DNA of 64,000 nucleotides from Hordeum vulgare subsp. vulgare (GCF_904849725.1 NC_058523.1:336267948-336331947); one strand, 5' to 3'; numbered from the stretch's first letter, positions 1 to 10,703 are shown. The notes: generated by a model from the sequence alone, not told the origin. Numbers and translations are program-made.

Positions 1-211
1 CTTTCCGCTTCGAGGGAACAGCAACGCAAGGCTCCAAGGCCACGGGGGAAATCCTTTGCATACTTGCCTAGGAAGTCCCTTAAGGCGTAGTCATAGCTGA
101 AGGATTCCTGGTGCCATCGACACAACTATTTCTGGCGCCATTGCAAGGGATACACAGCAGAACAATCAGAAGTATTTCCGGCCCGCTGCCGTGGATCTTT
201 TTGAGGTAGCA
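1..211 (+). repeat. 5' LTR of element A, 3'-terminal part
   Basis: Bases 1-211 repeat at 17936-18144, and the last bases again at 26954-26967 behind the Copia insertion. The LTR ends in GAGGTAGCA, matching the CA end rule. Its last 80 bases hold two decayed primer-binding-site-like units (near 133 and 179), which is unusual because such sites normally lie outside the LTR. Confidence 0.85.
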
Positions 212-221
212 GAAATATTTC

Positions 222-239
222 TGGCGCTGTTGCCGAGGA
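222..239 (+). promoter_or_regulatory. Primer-binding site, first copy after the LTR
   Basis: TGGCGCTGTTGCCGAGGA lies 10 bases after the LTR end. It is complementary, with two mismatches, to the 3' end of plant tRNA-Asp (ending GGCAACGGCGCCA), the primer known for Athila-type elements. By its distance from the LTR this is the expected priming site. Confidence 0.75.
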
Positions 240-281
240 GGAGGATCGTCAAGAATATTCTCCCGACAATGTGCCTATTTC

Positions 282-299
282 TGGCGCCGTTGCCGGGGA
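282..299 (+). promoter_or_regulatory. Primer-binding site, second and better-matching copy
   Basis: TGGCGCCGTTGCCGGGGA matches the tRNA-Asp 3' end better than the copy at 222, but it lies 70 bases beyond the LTR. The same two-site arrangement, about 60 bp apart, occurs in element H. The leader from here to about 510 is pyrimidine-rich and matches the leader of H up to the start of the reading frame. Confidence 0.7.
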
Positions 300-513
300 G
301 GATAAATCAAGATCTATCCAAGTAGGTCCCACAAACTCTTCTCTTGCATTTACTTTTGTTGCCAGTGGCTTCTCGTTTTCCTCTCCCCCACTTCACATTT
401 GCCATTTTTATTTGCCTTCCGCCTTCGCCCTTTTCTCTCGCTTGCTTTCTGTTCGCTTGTGTGTCATGTGCCCTCAATATGCTTGCATCTTCGCTTGTTG
501 AAAATCTTGTGAT

Positions 514-1223
514 ATGGATCCTCATCCACTTGCTAGTCTCTTTAAGAGACCCACTCGTGTGGAACAAATTGCTATTGAGTTGAGGGCAATTGACTATTTC
601 TTTGGAGTTTTGCGTAAGATGCGTGAATCTGAAGTTTGTGAGGAATAAATTCATGAAGTGATTCGCGAGGGCTCCTTGGATGAAAAGCATAATTGCAATG
701 ATTTCACTATAAATCCTATTAGTGACAATCATGCTAAAAATATGCAAAACCCTAAGTTTGGGGATGCTAGTTTTGCTTTGACCACTACTTATTGCAATAA
801 TCATGATTGGGGTGATGATCTTTCTTATGATCTTGAAAATTTGTTCAAACCTCATGATGAATATGATATTTGCAACAATACTGAAAGTGGGATTGCAGAG
901 TCATGACTTTATTTGATGATAATCCCACTATTTTTGAAGAGCGTCAACTTTGCATGCATGTGGATCATGAAAAGAATATCCTATGGGATAGCTATATTGT
1001 TGAATTTGAATATGATCCCACATGTAATTGCTATGAGAGAGGAAAATATTTTGGTAGAAACTTTCATGTTACCAAATTACCTCTCATCATGTTGAGATTG
1101 GTACTGTCTCTTTCTTTTTCCTTGCATATGGCAACTATTGGTTGTATTGACAATGTGTTTTCCTATAAAATGCCTATGCATAGGAAGTATGTTAGACTTA
1201 GATGTGATTTTCACATGCTTTAG
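514..1223 (+). pseudogene. Unrecognised reading frame of element A, in the place of gag-protease
   Basis: The frame starts at ATG 514 (MDPHPLASLFKRPTRVEQ...) and continues to 906, with one in-frame TAA at 646. The likely continuation lies in another frame from 903 to 1223 (MTLFDDNPTIFEERQ...), so there is one frameshift near 900. Together they span about 230 residues rich in Asp, Asn and Glu. I see no Gag zinc knuckle, no D[ST]G protease motif and no membrane segment before the Leu-rich end. It occupies the position between leader and non-coding 3' half that holds gag-protease in element H. I recall similar frames from Triticeae Athila derivatives but know of no function. It could be a remnant of a captured gene or a diverged Gag N-terminus. 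Confidence 0.5.
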
Positions 1224-1877
1224 GATGCTCTCGTTGTGCTTCAATTCTTCTCTTTTGTGAGAGCATCATTCAATGCCTAGCTAAGGGCGTTAAACAAAAG
1301 CGCTTGTTGGGAGGCAACCCAACGAATCTATCCTTTTTCTTTCTGTTTTGTATTTTCCACACTTTCATAATTCTGTTATGATTGTGGTTTTGTGTTTCTT
1401 TTTGTGTTTGTGCCAAGCAAAACCGTTATGATTAGTCTTGGGGATAATCGTTTGGTTATGCTGGAAAAGACAGAAACTTTATGCTCACGAAAAGAATTTT
1501 CATTTTTTTTATGTAAGAGCTTTTGAGTTGATTCTTTTTGCTTACGATTGCTACACAAATTCTTCAGACTTTCGTAATTTGTAGAATTGTTGAAGTATCA
1601 GAGGTATACGAAAGATACAGATTGCTACAGACTGGTCTGCTGTTAACAGATTCTGTTTTTGTTGTGTTGGTTGCTTATTTTGATGAACCTATGGATAGTA
1701 TCGGGGGGTATTAGGCATGGGAGATTGAAAGTACAGCAACCCAACATCAGCACAAGTAGAATTTAAGTTTGCTACAGTACCTAAGGAAGTGGTGGTTTTC
1801 TTTCTTGTACTAATGTTATCACGAGTTTCTGTTTAATTTTCGTGTTGTGAAGTTTTCAAGTTTTGGGTGAAGTTCTT
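1224..1877 (+). other. Non-coding middle of element A with a conserved hairpin
   Basis: No coding frame is supported here. The stretch is homologous to the reverse complement of about 54500-55110 in element H. A hairpin at 1306-1323 (GTTGGG, six-base loop, CCCAAC) keeps its stem in H at 55063-55080, with one pair weakened to a wobble. Confidence 0.7.
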
Positions 1878-2138
1878 ATGGACAAAGAGATAAAGAGTGG
1901 CAAGAGCTCAAGCTTGGGGATGCCCAAGGCACGCCAAGATATTCAAGGATGCCGTAAAAGCCTAAGCTTGGGGATGCCCCGGGAAGGCATCCCCTCTCTC
2001 GTCTTCAATCCATCGGTAACGTTACTTGGGGCTATATTTTTATTCACCACATGTTATGTGTTTTTGCTTGGCGCGTCTTGTATCATAGGAGTCTTTTATT
2101 TTTGTTGTGTCACAATCATCCTTGCTGCACACCTATAG
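1878..2138 (+). CDS. Short hydrophobic reading frame of element A (doubtful protein)
   Basis: An 86-codon frame from ATG 1878. The N-terminal half is basic and contains SLGMP twice, each encoded by the polypurine motif AAGCTTGGGGATGCC. From about residue 47 it turns strongly hydrophobic (two Leu/Phe/Val/Cys stretches with GAIFLFTTCYVFLLGA between), which could span a membrane. Athila elements are known to carry envelope-like frames after pol, so a decayed envelope-like remnant is possible. The matching frame in H starts MDNGIKSGKSLSLGMPK and is cut by the CACTA insertion. The overlap with polypurine copies makes it equally likely that this is non-coding sequence that happens to be open. Confidence 0.3.
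   Translation: MDKEIKSGKSSSLGMPKARQDIQGCRKSLSLGMPREGIPSLVFNPSVTLLGAIFLFTTCYVFLLGASCIIGVFYFCCVTIILAAHL
1910..1980 (+). promoter_or_regulatory. Two internal copies of the polypurine tract motif
   Basis: AAGCTTGGGGATGCCC at 1910-1925 and TAAGCTTGGGGATGCCCC at 1963-1980 repeat the motif found directly before the 3' LTR at 16473-16488. The polypurine tract primes plus-strand DNA synthesis in LTR elements; whether internal copies do so is unknown. Confidence 0.55.
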
Positions 2139-2648
2139 AGAGAGACATGCACACACCATGATTTTGTCGAGCTTCACTTATATCTTTTGGTAGACAATTC
2201 AGCTCACATGTGCTTCACTTATATCTTTTGAGCTAGATAATTTTGCTCTATGTGCTTCACTTATTTCTTTTAGAGCGCAGCGGTGCGAGGCTTGGTAGTT
2301 GATCTATGCTTTGAAAGTAGTCTCAAAAGGGGTAATTATCCAAAGGGATATGAAAAACTTCCACCTTCATGTGCATTGAATAGTTAGAGAAGTTTGATTC
2401 ATCTCAATAAGTTTTGAGTTGTGGTTATGGTAATATTGAAGTCATGCTAGTAAGGTGTTGTGGATCTAGAAATACTTGTGTTGAAGTTAGTGATTCCCGT
2501 AGAATGCACGTATGGTGACCCGCTATGTGATGAAATCTGAGCATGATTAGTATATTGATTGTCATGCTTTGCGTGGCGGTCGGGATCGCGCGATGGTTTA
2601 TACCTACCAACCCTTCCCCTAGGAGTATGCGTTGAATGCTTTGTTTCG
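2139..2648 (+). repeat. Non-coding region of element A with 42-bp tandem repeat
   Basis: GCTTCACTTAT recurs at 2171, 2212 and 2254, giving three imperfect units of 41-42 bp. Element H carries about four units in opposite orientation (41131-41290). The rest up to 2648 is unique to the family and matches the reverse complement of about 40740-41000. No gene is seen. Confidence 0.65.
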
Positions 2649-2653
2649 ATTAC

Positions 2654-3186
2654 TGATGGGGTTATAGTCCCAGGGTAGGGTCATAGGCCTGCCCTATAGG
2701 TCCTACCCAAGGACTACCCTTCATAGAAGTAAAGGCCCTTGGACAGTTCCGACTGAACTAAGGACGCCCCCATCATCCAGTCGGCGACGAGCACTCGGAG
2801 CATATTTAACGTGCCGACTCGAATCCACTCTGTACATCGTAACCTCCCACGAGGGCAACAGTCACACGTTTTCATACACCATTATTAGCATTTAAGGCTT
2901 ATGTTACCTGTAACGTAGGCATTTATTCGCCACTATTCCATCCTTGTCCACCGGGCCATTATGAAGAGCAGCGCACTCCATATAAGCCGCCCTTCCCCAC
3001 TGGTGCAAGGGTTGGCACTTGCTGTAATCCTATAATCCACTGGACACTAAGCTCCCAAGAGCACTGAGACGTAGGGATTTTACCTCCACCGTAGAGGGGC
3101 CTGAACTCATACATCCTCACCGTAGCTAAGGCTCTGCCCATCCTTTCGTACCCTACACTTCTACTGTCAGACTTATAGCCACGACA
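2654..3186 (+). repeat. 5' LTR of element B
   Basis: 533 bp, TGATGGGG to ACGACA, about 95% identical to 14681-15213. A TATA-like CATATAAG at 2979-2986 is the likely core promoter and is kept at 15006-15013 in the other LTR. Confidence 0.95.
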
Positions 3187-3188
3187 GT

Positions 3189-3206
3189 TGGCGCCCACCG
3201 TGGGGC
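3189..3206 (+). promoter_or_regulatory. Primer-binding site of element B
   Basis: TGGCGCCCACCGTGGGGC starts two bases after the LTR end. This sequence is typical of grass Tat elements. I do not assign the tRNA. Confidence 0.8.
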
Positions 3207-3253
3207 AGGCGTCTAAGCGACTTCCGGCGAGTTTGCGATTTCCTACTTTCGTC

Positions 3254-6200
3254 ATGTCGTCCGGTGGAGATCTGTGCATGGGTCGTCAGATCCTCTTCGG
3301 GGCCCTCTCCTTCATCGCTGACGATTCGGCATGGCTTCGGGATGCGCCCCTCGACGTCGAGGCGCTTCCCAGTCGCGGGGCTACGCACTTCCGTGCCAGT
3401 TCCTGCGGTGTTCTTCTTCTCCAGCCATCGGCCCCGGTGTCAATCTTCGCCCCCGTCGCACGCCGCAACAAGCGATCCCGTTGTCCGCGGCTCCAGCGTT
3501 GGCTGCGACATGCCTAGGCGCGACAGAGCGCGTCCTCTCAAGTGGCGGTGCTCGAATCGGTTGTGGTCGCGCCGCCATCCCAGTGCTTGGAGTCAGTTCC
3601 GACTGAGCTACCTTCCGAGTACCTGGGTCGCGGGCCTGCAGCCGAAGTTCTCATGGGCGATTCCCATTAAAGTCCCCTCCGGACTGGTCGGAACGAGCAT
3701 GAGGTCGGAGAATCATCCGGTGCTCGTCGTCAACACCATCGTTCTGCCAGTCGATGCACTCGCCAGAGCAACGTCAAGGTGTTCCGCACTCCCATCCTCA
3801 ACCTGGCTCGGGCTGCCAGGATAGCCGATTCTCTCCAGCCGACTGATTCAGAGGCTGGTAGAGGGATCGAGCAGATCCGTGCCCTATTGCATACGGCGCA
3901 ACAACAAAATTCGGTGGTCTCCCAGTCGCACAACAGGATCCACAATAGTTCTGTTCACGCGAACACGCATCGGTCGGTTTTCAGCCCTGACTCTCATCAG
4001 CGACAAAGAGGGGGCAGCCGTTCCAGGAATCCCGAAGATCGTCGCCGTTCACGCACCCCTCCGTGGGGTGGGCCTTACGGGCCCCGGCATCACGATGATC
4101 GTCGTTCAGTCGGTGACGCGCATGATCCAAGGCCCGACGCAAGAGGGTACATCGCCCAGAAGAAGGTCGACAAAAGTCGAGCCCACCGTGATGGTCACGA
4201 TAGAGACCGTCCGAGTGGAAGTAGGACCGTCGTCTCTGGTCCCGAGTGCTTTAGTCGGGCCATCCGCTCAGCTGACATCCCTCCCAACTTCCGATTGGCG
4301 ATGGGAATCAACAAGTTCATAGGAGAGTCCAAGCCAGAAACTTGGTTGGACGACTACAGAGTGGCGGTCTAGATCGGTGGCGGAGATGACCAGGTCGCCA
4401 TGAAACATCTCCCCCTGATGCTCGACGGCTCGGAGCGAGCTTGGCTGAACCAGTTAGCTCCGTCATGCATCTACAGCTGGGCAGATCTGTCCCGAGTCTT
4501 CATCAAGAACTTTGAGGGTACGTGCAAGCGCCCTGCTAGTCTCGTAGAGCTCCAGCACTGTGTCCAGAAGCAGAATGAGCCCCTGCGCGATTTCATCCAG
4601 CGCTGGACGACCCTCTACCACACGGTGGAGAACGTAACGGAGCATCAAGCAGTCTGCGCCTTCAAGGCAGGTGTGCTGTACAGAGATCTGTACCTGAAGT
4701 TCGGTCGGACAGGCGACATCTCCATGAGCAAGATGATGGAGATAGCCGCACGCTATGCAAATGGCGAAGGAGAGGACCGCATACGTAGCGGCAAGCATAA
4801 GTCAGTCGCCGATGGAGATGGGAACATCAATCGGAAGCAGAAGCAGAAAGCTCAATCCACTCCGCAGGCAGAGGCAGCAGCCGTTACGAATGCCAAGTTC
4901 AAAGGCAAGGGGAAAGCTCAATACACCCCCAAGAAGAAGCAGTCACACAACTTCATCCTGGATCAACCGTGTCCAATCCACACGAAGACGGATGAAGAAG
5001 GCAATGTCATATTGCCGAAGCATACCACTCGGCAGTGTCGCCTCCTGATCCAAGGATTCGGCGACGGACAACCGAGTGAGAAGGACACCGAGCAGGATGG
5101 CGAAGAGGAGGATCGGTTCCCCCAAGTCCACGCAACGTTGATGATTTTTGCTGATGTGGAAAGCAAGAGTCGACTGAAGCTGGTTAACACGGAGGTGAAC
5201 ATGGCAACCCCAACCACCCCCACGTTCCTCAAATGGTCACAGACTGCGATCACCTTCGATCAGTCGGACCATCCAGCACACGTACCCACCCTAGGGAGGC
5301 AAGCTCTGGTCGTCGACCCGGTGGTGGAGGGAGTCAGGCTGCGCAAAGTCCTCATGGACGGAGGCAGCGGCTTGAACATCATGTACGCCGACACTCTCAA
5401 GGGAATGGGCATTCCGATGTCCAAACTTAGCGAGAGCAGTATGCAGTTCCACGGAGTCGTCCCTGGATGAAAGGCCAAATCACTCGGCCAGATCGCGTTG
5501 GATGTCGTCTTTGGCTGTGACAAGAACTTCCGCAAGGAGAAGCTGACATTCGAAGTGGTGGACTTCTAGAGTGCATACCATGCGATTCTGGGCCGCCCGA
5601 CATATGCGCGTTTCATGGCCCGTCCATGTTACGTCTATTTGAAGCTGAAGATCCCAGGTCCCAAAGGTGTGATTACGGTCACAGGCAATCGGCAGCGCGC
5701 CGAGGAGTGTCTGCAGCAGGGGTCGAGGATTGCCGATCAGTAGATGGCTATTCTCGAGCTGGATGAGTAGAAGAAGACCGCCAACCCTACTGACCTGATG
5801 CGTTCAAAGAAGCCAGCTTCCGAGTCCGCATTCCAGTCGGCGGGAGACACGAAGAAAGTCAGGATCCATCCGACGGGCGACACCGCCGCCCCGACAAACA
5901 TTTCCACTACCCTTGATCCAAAATAGGAAGCCGAGCTCATCCAATTCCTCCGTGAGAACTGGGACATTTTTGCATGGAAGCCCGCTGACATGCCAGGTGT
6001 ACCTAGGGAGTTGGCTGAGCACCGACTGCATGTGGATCCTGCTGCTCGGCCCATCCGAGAACGCCTGCGTCAGTCCGCCGCGCACAAGAGGAAGGCAATC
6101 GGAGAGGAGGTGGCTAAACTTTTGGTAGCCAACTTCATTCGTGAGGTACACCACTCCGAGTGGCTCGCTAATGTTGTCATGGTGCCCAAGAAGGACAAGT

Positions 6201-9139
6201 CTCTCCGGATGTGCATCGATTTCAAGCATCTCAATAAGGTCTATCCGAAAGATCACTACCCGCTCCCCCGCATTGATCAAATTGTTGATTCTACTGCGGG
6301 TTGCGAGCGTTTATCCTTCCTTGATGCCTATTCGGGCTATCATCAGATCCGTCTGTATGGTCCGGATGAATTAAAAACAGCCTTCATCACCCCATTCGGG
6401 TGTTTCTGTTACATCACTATGCCATTCGGTTTGAAGAATGCAGGAGCAACTTTTATGCGCATGATCCAAAAATGCCTCCTTGACCAGATCAGTCGAAATG
6501 TGGAGGCATATATGGACGATATCGTAGTCAAGTCATGCAAAGGTTCTGACCTGCTGACTGACTTGGCAGAAACATTCGCCAACCTACGTAGGTACGATAT
6601 CAAGCTCAATCCAGCCAAGTGTTCATTCGGCGCTCCCTGCGGGAAGTTACTCGGTTTCTTCGTTTCCGAACGAGGGATTGATGTCAACCCCGAAAAGATC
6701 GGGACCATTGTCCGAATGGAGCGGCCGGTAAGAATACATGATGTTCAAAGGCTCACAGGTTGCCTAGCGGCTTTGAGCAGGTTTATCGCTCGACTCGACG
6801 AGAAGGCGTTACCTCTGTACCGACTCATGAAGAAATCAGATACCTTCGAGTGGACAGACGAAGCCCAAATTGCATTCGACGACCTCAAGGCCCTGCTTTC
6901 CACCCAGCCGGTTCTTACTGCCCCGCTCAGTAAAGAACCCCTTCTTCTATACATCGCGGCTACAAATCAAGTCGTCAGCACCGTTCTGACAGTCGAACGC
7001 GAAGAAGAAGGCAAAGCGTACAAGGTTCAGCGGCCAGTATATTATGTCTCCGAAATCCTGACTCCTTACAAGCAGAGGTATCCCCATTATCAGAAGCTTA
7101 TTTATGGGATCTACATGACTGCAAAGAAGGTGGCTCATTATTTCCAAGGCCACTCGGTGTCTGTCATATCTGATGCTCCGTTGTCGGAAATTCTCCACAA
7201 TCGGGATGCATCAGGCCGAGTGGCAAAGTGGGCAATGGAGATGCTATACTGTGACATCACGTTCGAAGCCAAGAAAGCTATAAAGTCTCAAGCTCTGCCT
7301 GAGTTCCTAGCAGAATGGGTAGAACAACAGCAACCGACCCACATCTACTCGGCTCATTGGACCATGTTCTTCGATGGGTCCAAGATGTTGAATGGCTCCG
7401 GCGCCGGCGTAGTGATCATATCCCCAAAAGGTGATAAACTCAAGTATGTGTTGCAGATACATTTTGATTCTTCCAACAACGAAGCAGAGCACGAAGCTCT
7501 CCTTTATGGGTTGCGCATGGCCATCACACTCGGCGTCCGCCGCCTGATGGTCTTTGGCGACTCAGATCTGGTGGTTAATCAAGTAATGAAGGAGTGGGAT
7601 GTAAGGAACCCCACCATGACTGCATACTGCAACGCAGTAAGGAAGCTTGAGAAGAAGTTCGAAGGTCTGGAACTTCACCATGTTCCCCGACTGAAAAACC
7701 AAGCAGCAGATGAATTAGCAAAACTTGGATCCACTCGGAGACCGGTCCCGAGTGATGTCTGCCTCGAGCACCTACACCTCCCCACGGTGAAGGAAGATCC
7801 TTTTAAAGAGGAGCCTGTACAATCGAAGAGATCAACAGATCCAACTAAAGTCGAGGTCCCCGCTGTGGTTGATTTGATCATGGAGATTCTTGCTATCATC
7901 CCCGAGTGGACTGTGCCGTTCATTGCGTACATCATGAGGCAAGAGTTACCGCAAGACGAAGTCCAAGCTAGGCAGATCGTCCGCAGGTCGAAGTCCTTCA
8001 CCGTCATTGATGGCCAGTTGTACAGGGAAAGTATTTCAGGCGTCCTTTAGCGGTGTATCTCCCCTGAGGAGGGACAGTTAATCTTGGAAGAAATTCACTC
8101 GGGAACCTGCGGTCATCATGCCTCCTCAAGAGCAATCGTCGCCAAAGCATTCAGAGCTGGTTTCTTCTGGTTGCAGGCGAATGAAATGGCAAAAGATATG
8201 GTCGACCGATGCGAAGGCTGTCAGTTCTATTCGAACAAGTCCCACAAGCCAACATCTGCGCTGAAGACAATTCCTCTTGTTTGGCCGTTCGCCGTGTGGG
8301 GATTAGATACAGTCGGACCATTCAGAACAGGCCAAGGAGGATTCACTCATCTGCTGGTAGCGGTCGACAAGTTTACCAAGTGGATTGAAGCAAAGCCCAT
8401 CAAGAAGCTTGACGCCCTTACGACCATCAAATTTATTAGAGACATCATCGCCAGATACGGGGTTCCACACAGCATAATCACCGACAATGGCACAAACTTT
8501 GACTTGGACAGGTTCAAAGGTTTTTGCACAGGCCAAGGTATCCGAGTGGATTTTGCATCCGTGGCGCACCCCCAAACAAACGGCCAAGCAGAGAGAGCGA
8601 ATGGACTTATTCTTCAAGGGTTGAAGCCTCGACTCATGCGAGAAGTTGAACATGCCGCCGAAGCATGGGTCACCGAGCTGCCTTCGGTGCTGCGGGGCCT
8701 CCGCACAACTCCGAATAGATCTAGAGGGCGATCCCCGTTCTTCCTCGTTTATGGAGCCGAGGCAGTCCTTCCGAGTGACTTGCTTCGCAACTCTCCACGA
8801 GTCGAACTCTTCTCCGAAGCCGAAGCAGAGCAAGCCAGGCAAGACGGAGTGGACCTTCTAGAAGAAGAGTGCGAGATGGCACTGATCCGTTCAACAATTT
8901 ATCAACAAGATCTGCGGCGATTTCACGCGCGGCACGTCAGGAGCTGCACATTCCAAGCAGGCGACCTGGTGCTCCGAGTGGATCAACACAGACCACACAA
9001 GTTGGCTCCCGCCTGGGAAGGACCCTTCATCATCTCTAAGGTGCTGAACAACGGAGCATATCGACTCTACAACCTCGACAAGGAAACGGACGAGCCGCGA
9101 GCATGGAATGGAGATCTCCTGAAGCGCTTCTACACATAA
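3254..9139 (+). pseudogene. gag-pol: gag-pol of element B: Gag, protease, RT, two RNase H domains, integrase; nine in-frame stops
   Basis: One frame runs from ATG 3254 (MSSGGDLCMGRQ...) to TAA 9137-9139, about 1,960 codons without a frameshift. Order: Arg-rich Gag with retrotransposon_gag domain (about 4400-4760); aspartic protease with LMDGGSG at 5351; RT with YMDD at 6509-6520; a degenerate Gypsy RNase H (about 6900-7200) lacking its first catalytic Asp; a second, intact-looking RNase H with FFDGS, NNEAE and GDSD (about 7365-7740), the archaeal-type domain known from Tat elements; integrase with an HH-CC finger, GLDTVGP, TDNG and NGQAERANG (about 8090-9139). No chromodomain is seen. Stops lie at 3515, 3668, 4370, 5468, 5567, 5741, 5768, 5924 and 8048; seven are TAG. 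The product would reverse-transcribe and integrate the element, but this copy cannot make it whole. Confidence 0.92.
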
Positions 9140-10445
9140 CCGCCGACGGGGACAATGTAAAGAACAAGTATCATTGAAGTAATACAAAGTAGATTGGTTT
9201 CTTGCCGATTCAAAATTCTTCCGCGTTTGCAGACTCCGGTCTAGAAAACTAACTCCGAGGGTGCACTAAAAGTCACACTCGGAGGCTTAGCTGCGACCCA
9301 GAGTCGCCTAAGTAAAAAACTAACTCCGAGTGTGCACTAAAAGTCGCACTCGGAGGCTTAGCTGCGACCCAGAGTCGCCTAAGTAAAAAACTAACTCCGA
9401 GTGTGCACTAAAAGTCGCACTCGGAGGCTTAGCTGTGACCCAAAATCGCCTAAGTAAAAAACTAACTCCGAGTGTGCACTAAAAGTCGCACTCGGAGGCT
9501 TAGCTGCGACCCAGAGTCGCCTAAGTAAAAAACTAACTCCGAGTGTGCACTAAAAGTCGCACTCGGAGGCTTAGCTGTGACCTAGAGTCGCCTAAGTAAA
9601 AACTCGCTCCGAGTGTGCACTACAAGCCGCACTCGGAGACTTAGCTGCGACCCAGAATCGCCTAAGTACAAACTCGCTCCGACTGTGCACTACAAGCCGC
9701 ACTCGGAGATTTAGCTGCGACCCAGAATCGCCTAAGTACAAACTCGCTCTGAGTGTGCACCAAAAGTCACACTCGGGGACTTAGCTGCGACCCAGAATCG
9801 CCTAAGTACAAACTCGCTCCGAGTGTGCACTAAAAGTCACACTCGGAGACTTAGCTGCTACATAGGGTCGCCTAAGTAAAAATCCGCTCCGAGTGTGCAC
9901 GAACAGTCACACTCGGGGACTTAGCTGCGACTCAGAGTCGCCTAAGTAACAAGCTTCCTCCAAGTGTGTACTAGAGATACACTCGGAGGCTTAGCAGACC
10001 CTCATTGAGACTCATGTGGATGTGAAGACAACTGACAACTACATGAGTAACAACTCACTCCGAGTGTGCATGAACGGTCACACTCGGGGACTTAGCTGCG
10101 ACTCAGAGTCGCCTAAGTAAAAAGCTTCCTCCGAGTGTGTACTAGAGATACACTCGGAGGCTTAGCAGACCCTCATTGAGGCTCATGTGGATGTGAAGAC
10201 AACTGACAACTACATGAGTAACAACTCGCTCCGAGTGCGCACTTACAGTCACACTCGGAGACTTAGCCACGAACCAGAGTCGCCTAAGTAACAACTCGCT
10301 CCGAGTGCGCACTAACAGTGGCACTCGGAGACTTAGCCGCGACCCAGAGTCGCCTAAGTACAAACTCGCTCTGAGTGCGCACTCGGAGGCTTAGTAGACC
10401 CTCATTGAGGCTCATGTGGATGTGAAGACAACTGACAACTACATG
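9140..10445 (+). repeat. 71-bp tandem repeat array of element B
   Basis: From about 9240, units of 71 bp follow one another (unit starts at 9320, 9391, 9462, 9533), and about 13 units can be counted by the motif CGCCTAAGTA. Each unit holds an inverted repeat, CTCCGAGTGTGC and GTCGCACTCGGAG, around a loop of about 10 bases. The distal part also repeats a 60-bp block (starting CAGACCCTCATTGAG) three times, near 9992, 10167 and 10397. No coding frame is convincing here. The array separates the convergent gag-pol and antisense genes, so it may hold terminators or regulatory signals (inference). Confidence 0.85.
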
Positions 10446-10703
10446 CTCCGCATGTTTTCCATTGGCTTCACCAAGAGACGCCAAACAAAAACCACGAACC
10501 AAAATCGTGTCAAAAAAAACTCAGCGAAGGAAGAGCAAAAGATCCGATTCGAATTCAAAGTTGGATCTCCGATCAGTCGTCTCGGTGTGAATCAAGCTTA
10601 TCCACACCGAACCACGAATGTGACGGCCAACAACAGTGGCCAAAGTTTAATACAGATACCACTCGGCATACCGAGGTAAATGTGCGTTCACCATAAAGTT
10701 TTT

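Noticed and set aside
307..855. Minus-strand frame of 182 codons over the leader and start of the element A frame
   Set aside because: Antisense to the frame that is supported by position and family memory; no recognisable domain.
8303..8842. Minus-strand frame of 179 codons opposite the integrase of element B
   Set aside because: Shadow of the conserved integrase frame; no independent motif or homolog recognised.
9240..10445. CRISPR-like regular repeats
   Set aside because: The units are contiguous tandem repeats without unique spacers, in a eukaryotic LTR element; no cas genes.
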